From NCBI GenBank assembly GCA_021298935.1, contig JAJTHR010000276.1:1-10048 (forward strand): a stretch of DNA of 10,048 bases, written 5' to 3'. The position numbers and the translations under genes were made by a program. Shown piece after piece: positions 5,346-10,048 of this stretch (position 1 is the stretch's first letter; every line of letters begins with the position of its first letter). Source of the DNA: Parachlamydia sp. (GTDB lineage Bacteria; Chlamydiota; Chlamydiia; Chlamydiales; Parachlamydiaceae). The notes below the pieces were generated by a model. That model saw only the letters and a program-made list of their open reading frames with translations, searched no databases and was not told where the DNA came from.

Positions 5346-7937
5346 ATGGGTAAAGCCCTAATTATCGTTGAGTCGCCTGCTAAAATTAAAACATTAAAAA
5401 AATTTTTAGGACCTCAGTTTCTATTTGAATCTTCGATTGGCCATATCCGTGACTTGCCTGAAAGAGAATTTGGAATCGACATAGAAAACGATTTTGAACC
5501 TAAATACACCATCATGCCGAATAAAGAAGATGTGATTGCCAAACTGCGCAAAGCTGCCAAACAGTGTGATGTCGTATACCTCTCTCCCGACCCTGACCGC
5601 GAAGGAGAAGCCATTGCCTGGCATATCACCCAGATTCTCCCCCCAGACACCAATATTAAAAGGGTCTCTTTCAATTCGATTACCAAAGATGCCGTTGTAA
5701 AGGCTCTTGACAATCCTCGCTCAATTGATACGGGCCTTGTCAATGCCCAACAGGCGCGCCGCTTACTTGATCGCATTGTCGGCTACAAAATTTCACCTTT
5801 GCTCAACAGACGCATTCAAAGAGGGAAGGAAAATTTTCTTTCCGCCGGAAGAGTCCAATCGGTTGCCCTAAAACTTGTTGTGGACAGGGAAAAAGAAATT
5901 GAAGCCTTCAAACCCGTCGAGTACTGGAACCTAGGGGGATTTTTTAAAACGGATAATGAAGAAAAAATTTTCCGCGCTTCCCTGCACTCGGTCGACGGCA
6001 AAAAATTCGAAAAAGAGCCAATCGTTGGCAAAGAACTTACACTGATTGGGAATAAAGAAACGGCCGATCAAATACTTGCCCGGATGCGGCCAGGCCCTTT
6101 CGCTGTACAGAAAGTGGAAAAAAAAGAAAAAAGACGCTTTCCCGTACCTCCCTTTATCACATCGACCCTGCAGCAGGAAGCCAGCCGCCACCACGGTTTT
6201 TCTTCAGCACGCACCATGAACATCGCACAAGGACTTTACGAAGGGATTGACTTAGGGGACGGATCAGAGGGTCTGATTACCTATATGAGGACCGACTCGG
6301 TCCGCATTGCACCTGAAGCAATTGAAGAGGCGCGCGCCTACCTTGCCCGGCAATACGGCAAAGAATACATTCCTGCCGACCCAAAGCATTACAGCACCCA
6401 AAAAAGTGCGCAGGATGCTCACGAAGCGATCAGGCCGACAAGCCTTGAATACACCCCCGAAAAAATCCAGCCCTATTTGACGAAAGAGCAGTTTCTGCTC
6501 TACCAATTGATCTGGCGGCGCTTCCTCTCTTCCCAAATGGTAGCAGCTATTTATGATACTGTTTCGGCAGATCTCCTATGCGGACAGGGAATCACTTTAA
6601 GGGCCACAGGATCAATTATCAAATTTCCGGGCTTCCTGGCCGTTTACGAAGAAAAGCAGGATGATGACGAAAAAGATGATGAAAACCGCATGCTGCCGCA
6701 ACTGGAGGAGGGGCAAACGCTCAACTTGCAGGAATTGACGGCCGAGCAAGCTTTTACTCGCCCTCCTCCCCGCTTTACAGAAGCCTCCTTGGTCAAGGAA
6801 CTGGAAAAATCGGGCATCGGGCGTCCCTCGACCTATGCTGCCATTATGAATAAAATTCAAAGCCGTGAATATACCATCAAAGAAAATGGGCGGTTGAAAC
6901 CCACTGAGCTTGGCCAGATCATCGCCCAGATGCTTGAAGCCAGCTTCCGGGAGATCATGAACATCGGCTTTACGGCAGCCATGGAGGATGACCTTGAGCG
7001 GGTGGCGGAAAACCAGAAAAACTGGAAATCCCTCATTCGTGACTTTTGGGAAAAATTTAATCCAACACTCGAGACTGCCCTGAAAGAGGCCTTTGTACCC
7101 AAAGTCTTGACAGAGATTGAATGCCCAAAATGCCATGAAGGGCGGCTGCAAAAAATCTGGTCCCGTTCGAAGTACTTTTTTGGATGCTCACGCTATCCCG
7201 ACTGTGATTATTCGGCACCCATTGAAGAAGTGAACTTTAGTAAAGAGGACTATGCCGCTGACTTTAACTGGGATCAGCCCTGCCCGCTTTGCAAATCGGA
7301 AATGAAGGTACGCCACGGGCGCTATGGAACATTTTTGGGCTGCATACGCTACCCGGAATGCAAAGGAATCGTGAATATTCCTAAAAAGGGAGAAACTGTC
7401 ATTTCGCAGGAAAACCTCCCTCCCTGCCCGGCCAATGAATGTCCTGGCCGGATCGTCGCCCGCAAGTCCCGTTTTGGCAAGGTGTTCTATTCATGTTCAA
7501 CATTTCCTGAATGTGATGTGATCGTCAACACGCTTGAGCAGCTGGAATCGAAGTATCCCGACCATACAAGAACCCCCTTTGTCAAAAAAGAGAAAAAAGG
7601 GGCCAAAGGCAAACCGGCTGCCAAAGCTAAAACTAAAGCAAAAACACCGGCAAAAAAAGCCCCTAAAAAAGAGGGGGCCGAGAAACCGAAAAAAGCGCGC
7701 AATATGCCTGCCTACCAGGCATCTCCCGAACTTGCCGCTATCATTGGCGTCAATGAAATAGCCCGCGGAGAGATGACCAAGAAAGTGTGGGACTATATTA
7801 AAGCTAAGCAGCTCCAGGATCCGAATAACAAACGGTTGATTGTCCCCGATGCTGCTTTAGCAAAAGTCTTCGGCTCAAACGAGCCTGTTGATATGTTTAA
7901 AATGACAAAGTTATTAAATGCCCATTTGACTAAATAA
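5346..7937 (+). CDS. topA: DNA topoisomerase I with C-terminal SWIB domain
   Basis: Type IA topoisomerase that relaxes negative supercoils by cutting one strand. The 863 residues run in this order. The TOPRIM domain has Glu9 in VESPAKIKT and the metal-binding acidic triad Asp82/Asp84/Glu86 in SPDPDREGE. The core follows, with catalytic Tyr313 in GLITYMRTDS and the later SGIGRPSTYA motif. Three four-cysteine zinc ribbons begin near 593, 646 and 694. A lysine- and alanine-rich linker spans about 747-786, and a SWIB/MDM2-like domain about 787-863 ends the chain (EIARGEMTKKVWDYIK; LIVPDAALAKVFG). SWIB domains are otherwise mostly eukaryotic chromatin proteins, and their fusion to TopA is a chlamydial hallmark. 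The basic linker probably binds DNA. GGAG lies six bases before the ATG. No terminator is visible in the 44-base gap after aroB, so the two are probably co-transcribed. Confidence 0.98.
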   Translation: MGKALIIVESPAKIKTLKKFLGPQFLFESSIGHIRDLPEREFGIDIENDFEPKYTIMPNKEDVIAKLRKAAKQCDVVYLSPDPDREGEAIAWHITQILPPDTNIKRVSFNSITKDAVVKALDNPRSIDTGLVNAQQARRLLDRIVGYKISPLLNRRIQRGKENFLSAGRVQSVALKLVVDREKEIEAFKPVEYWNLGGFFKTDNEEKIFRASLHSVDGKKFEKEPIVGKELTLIGNKETADQILARMRPGPFAVQKVEKKEKRRFPVPPFITSTLQQEASRHHGFSSARTMNIAQGLYEGIDLGDGSEGLITYMRTDSVRIAPEAIEEARAYLARQYGKEYIPADPKHYSTQKSAQDAHEAIRPTSLEYTPEKIQPYLTKEQFLLYQLIWRRFLSSQMVAAIYDTVSADLLCGQGITLRATGSIIKFPGFLAVYEEKQDDDEKDDENRMLPQLEEGQTLNLQELTAEQAFTRPPPRFTEASLVKELEKSGIGRPSTYAAIMNKIQSREYTIKENGRLKPTELGQIIAQMLEASFREIMNIGFTAAMEDDLERVAENQKNWKSLIRDFWEKFNPTLETALKEAFVPKVLTEIECPKCHEGRLQKIWSRSKYFFGCSRYPDCDYSAPIEEVNFSKEDYAADFNWDQPCPLCKSEMKVRHGRYGTFLGCIRYPECKGIVNIPKKGETVISQENLPPCPANECPGRIVARKSRFGKVFYSCSTFPECDVIVNTLEQLESKYPDHTRTPFVKKEKKGAKGKPAAKAKTKAKTPAKKAPKKEGAEKPKKARNMPAYQASPELAAIIGVNEIARGEMTKKVWDYIKAKQLQDPNNKRLIVPDAALAKVFGSNEPVDMFKMTKLLNAHLTK

Positions 7938-7970
7938 TTTTGAAACTATTGTCATGGTGCAGGCCTACCG

Positions 7971-7991
7971 GCTTAAACCGTGGTTTATAGC
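7971..7991. other. Hairpin between convergent genes
   Basis: Between the topA stop and the stop of the opposing gene, bases 7971-7978 pair with 7983-7991 (8 pairs, one bulged T at 7988, loop CGTG). It sits where a bidirectional terminator would be expected, but neither strand shows a clear T run after it, so termination is only suggested by position. Confidence 0.3.
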
Positions 7992-7999
7992 TGAGAAAC

Positions 8000-9922
8000 T
8001 CAATGAACAGCCACCAAACTTGCTAATACTTGAGGAGGCTGTTTTTGTTTCGCACACTTTTTATCCACCAATAAACTGACCATACGACCAGGGTGAATGG
8101 CTTTTAAGCGTTCATTCCTGCTGTAAGGCAATTCGAAAATTTCTTCATTCCCGAGTCTTATAATTAATTGAATGTCTTCAGAAGAATAGCCTTGCTGCTC
8201 GAGTATTTTAACCAATTGATTTTCTGCCTTCCTGGTTACATCTCTATTTTCTTTCCAGTGTCTTACGCCGTTTAAATAATCACTCACCTCCTTTGGAAGC
8301 TCCAACCCTTTTTGCTCCAAATTTTTAATGACTTGTTTGCCGTCAAATTGATTTCCCAAACTGTTCTTTACCTCTGCAGTTAGGCGTTTATTGGTTTCTA
8401 ACATAGCTGCTAAGGTTGCCTTAGATGCCCATTCAGAGCATATTTGATCGTCGGTTGGAAGCTCATCCCCATAAAATTTATTATAAAGTTTATTAAAATC
8501 TCTCTCATGGGTTCTCTCATGGCCAAGAACATCTTTCCCCATTAATTTAAATAATTGTGGTTGTCCGGCAATACCGGCAGCAATTCTTCGTTCTTGGTTA
8601 TTGCCCACATTTTGAAAGCGGTAGGGAGCATTTGTCTGCATCTCGTTTTCAACTCTTCGATATAACTCATTGACTTTTTGAGCCCAATCTTCTCCATAGA
8701 CTTCTTTCAATGTGTTTATTAAAGAATCGGGTACAAGCGGGGTGATATTAATTTCCCAAATATCGGAAATGCATAATTGGTAAAGACATAATATTTCCTG
8801 TTCAAAATTCCCATATACATGCGAAATTTGCACTTCACCCTCATTGCAAAATAGCTTAGCACCATGTGTAAATCCATTTGCCGCAAAGCTTGTCAGGCGT
8901 TCCTCAAGGGGAAGCGGGCTATTTAACCATTCACTTTTTTTCTTGGCGGCGTAAGCCAATACATCCCCATCTTTATAATGAGAATTAATCACAGGCCTTA
9001 TGATTTTATCTAAGTCGGCTAAAAGATCTTGAGAATGGATGGATAAATCGGATAATTTTTGTAATTTTGGACTCATTTCCATTAATCCTAAGTTTCTAAG
9101 CTGACCTAAAAAACTTGGCTTTTCCTCATCGTCGCTCTCGTTTAATCGAGCTGAACGAGTTATTTTGCCAAGTTCGGTTAAAGTTAAACGCTCCTCTAAT
9201 TTAATAGAAGCCGGGTTTGCGTGATACCTGGCTAATAAGTCCTCCATTTTGGCATGTAGCTTACTCACTTCCGTGGCAGATTTAGTGATGGTCCTTGTTT
9301 TAGATAGATAAGTTTGCAAAAATGCTATACTTTGTGGGGTAATTCCGGCAGGAATTTTATCTTGATTTTTCTTAACCTTCGGCGTCACAAATTTTTTAAC
9401 AATACTCTGGAGAAAAGAAGGCGCAAGATTTAAAAATGTTTCAATTTCTTCATGATCTTCACTTGCAGTAAACGCATGCAATGCCTCTTTCAAAAATAAA
9501 TCCTTTTCAGCTCTTTCAAGGATATCCGCCATTTGTTGTTTTTCATACAAACTTAATGCAGGTTGATCATCTTTTGCTAGTTTGGCAGCTGCTGAAGCCT
9601 TATTCAAAAACCTTGACAAACGCATCATATCGACTTGTTGTTCATTAGATAAAAACGATGATGGAGCTGATTTTAAAATTTCGTTCAGTACAGATTCTCC
9701 TAAAAGCATCTCATCCAAATTATCAGAAAGATAACTTTTAGGAGCGTTTGCCAAATAGGATTTTAATTCTTCACTCACAACGTTTTTTTCTACTTTTTCG
9801 ACAATATTATTTAATGCCTCTTTAGCATTATTAGAAAGTTTTAAACTTCCAATTATTGCTTTCGCTTTTATATAAGGCTGCAATTGGTTTTTTGTTGTTT
9901 CGTCGAGAGTATACTGCCACCT
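8000..9922 (-). pseudogene. 5'-truncated gene for an HExxH-motif protein, broken by an insertion sequence
   Basis: About 640 native codons end in TGA at 8000, and the 5' end is lost at an insertion-sequence boundary near 9923. The frame happens to stay open into the element up to a TTG at 9991, but those 23 codons are antisense to the element and have no ribosome binding site, so I do not take them as native. Residue numbers here count from that TTG. The N-terminal half is helical and Leu/Lys/Glu-rich with internal repeats (52-80 resembles 146-174). The C-terminal half has VLGHERTHERDF, an HExxH zinc-protease signature (His491, Glu492, His495), with Glu520 in CSEW as a possible third ligand. 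No signal peptide or membrane helix is seen. I do not recognise the family; a secreted effector protease is an inference. Apart from the 5' loss the frame has no stops, so the insertion looks recent or part may still be expressed. Confidence 0.65.
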
Positions 9923-10048
9923 TGAACATTGGACACGAATTTGCGATAAATGAACGCAAAAACAAGGAGATCCAGTATGGAAGTTGGTCAAGCCAAACGT
10001 TGGACAGCATCACGAAAAATAGAGGTAGTGCTTCGTCTTTTAAGGGGG
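9923..10048 (+). mobile_element. Left end of an insertion sequence, IS3-like
   Basis: A probable IS end starts at TGAACATTGGACACGAATT (9923-9941). The 5'-TG terminus is usual for IS3-family elements. After 54 bases comes a transposase-type ORF with a strong ribosome binding site. The element runs out of the window, so its right end, inverted repeat and target duplication cannot be seen. The exact boundary is inferred from where the neighbouring gene's protein-like sequence gives way and from the TG start. Confidence 0.6.
9977..10048 (+). CDS. Transposase subunit (OrfA-like) N-terminus, cut by window end
   Basis: Twenty-four codons are visible, starting at ATG 9977 with AAGGAG seven bases upstream (9964-9969). 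The peptide includes KRWTASRKIEVVLRLLRG, which resembles the start of the helix-turn-helix OrfA proteins that accompany IS3-type transposases. OrfA binds the element's ends and is usually fused to the DDE transposase by programmed frameshifting. Only the N-terminus is present, so the family call is tentative. The gene reads away from, and opposite to, the interrupted HExxH gene. Confidence 0.6.
   Translation, partial: MEVGQAKRWTASRKIEVVLRLLRG

Noticed and set aside
6612..7151. 179-residue minus-strand ORF inside topA
   Set aside because: It is fully antisense to the conserved core and first zinc ribbon of TopA and has no recognisable protein features.
9923..9991. Extension of the HExxH protein into the IS, starting at TTG 9991
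   Set aside because: These codons are antisense to the insertion sequence, have no Shine-Dalgarno, and encode cysteine-rich sequence unlike the rest of the protein.
9831..10013. 60-residue minus-strand ORF spanning the IS junction
   Set aside because: It lies in another frame across the junction of two unrelated sequences and shows no coding signal.

Overview
The window most likely comes from the chromosome of a member of the Chlamydiota, probably an environmental (Parachlamydia-like) lineage. The strongest sign is the type IA topoisomerase, which carries a C-terminal SWIB domain, a fusion characteristic of chlamydiae. The mix of compact, overlapping housekeeping genes with insertion sequences and a degraded accessory gene fits a less reduced environmental chlamydia better than an animal pathogen. 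No rRNA, tRNA or CRISPR array was seen.

Left part (92-2783, minus strand): a tight three-gene operon reads leftward from a good promoter. It starts with parB, continues through a small polytopic membrane protein, and ends with a nucleotide-sugar epimerase, probably UDP-glucuronate 4-epimerase, followed by a strong terminator hairpin. Junctions overlap by 1 and 8 bases. The middle gene is the oddest object here: it has the membrane helices of a P1B-type heavy-metal ATPase, including the CPC motif, but the actuator and the phosphorylation/nucleotide-binding domains are absent, with the frame kept open.

Centre (2732-4266, plus strand): a divergent promoter whose -10 box overlaps that of parB drives a membrane-anchored, TPR-like protein. 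Its last two codons and stop lie inside a 168-bp inverted-repeat element that looks like a MITE. After it comes a gene-poor leader with a TATAAT promoter, several hairpins, a possible 26-residue peptide with a near-perfect Shine-Dalgarno sequence, and a 56- or 60-residue unrecognised small protein. A GCAA-capped hairpin lies just before aroB.

Right-centre (4267-7937, plus strand): aroB (3-dehydroquinate synthase, shikimate pathway) and topA (topoisomerase I with three zinc ribbons, a lysine-rich linker and SWIB) are 44 bases apart and are probably co-transcribed.

Right end (8000-10048): a convergent minus-strand reading frame of about 640 native codons contains an HExxH motif, suggesting a zinc metallopeptidase or effector-like protein. 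It has lost its 5' end to an insertion sequence whose left end begins near 9923. The first 24 codons of the element's own ORF, resembling an IS3-type OrfA, run out of the window.

Points most worth following are the P-type ATPase membrane core, the MITE-like element that supplies the end of a gene, the IS-interrupted HExxH gene, and the structured small-ORF leader in front of aroB.
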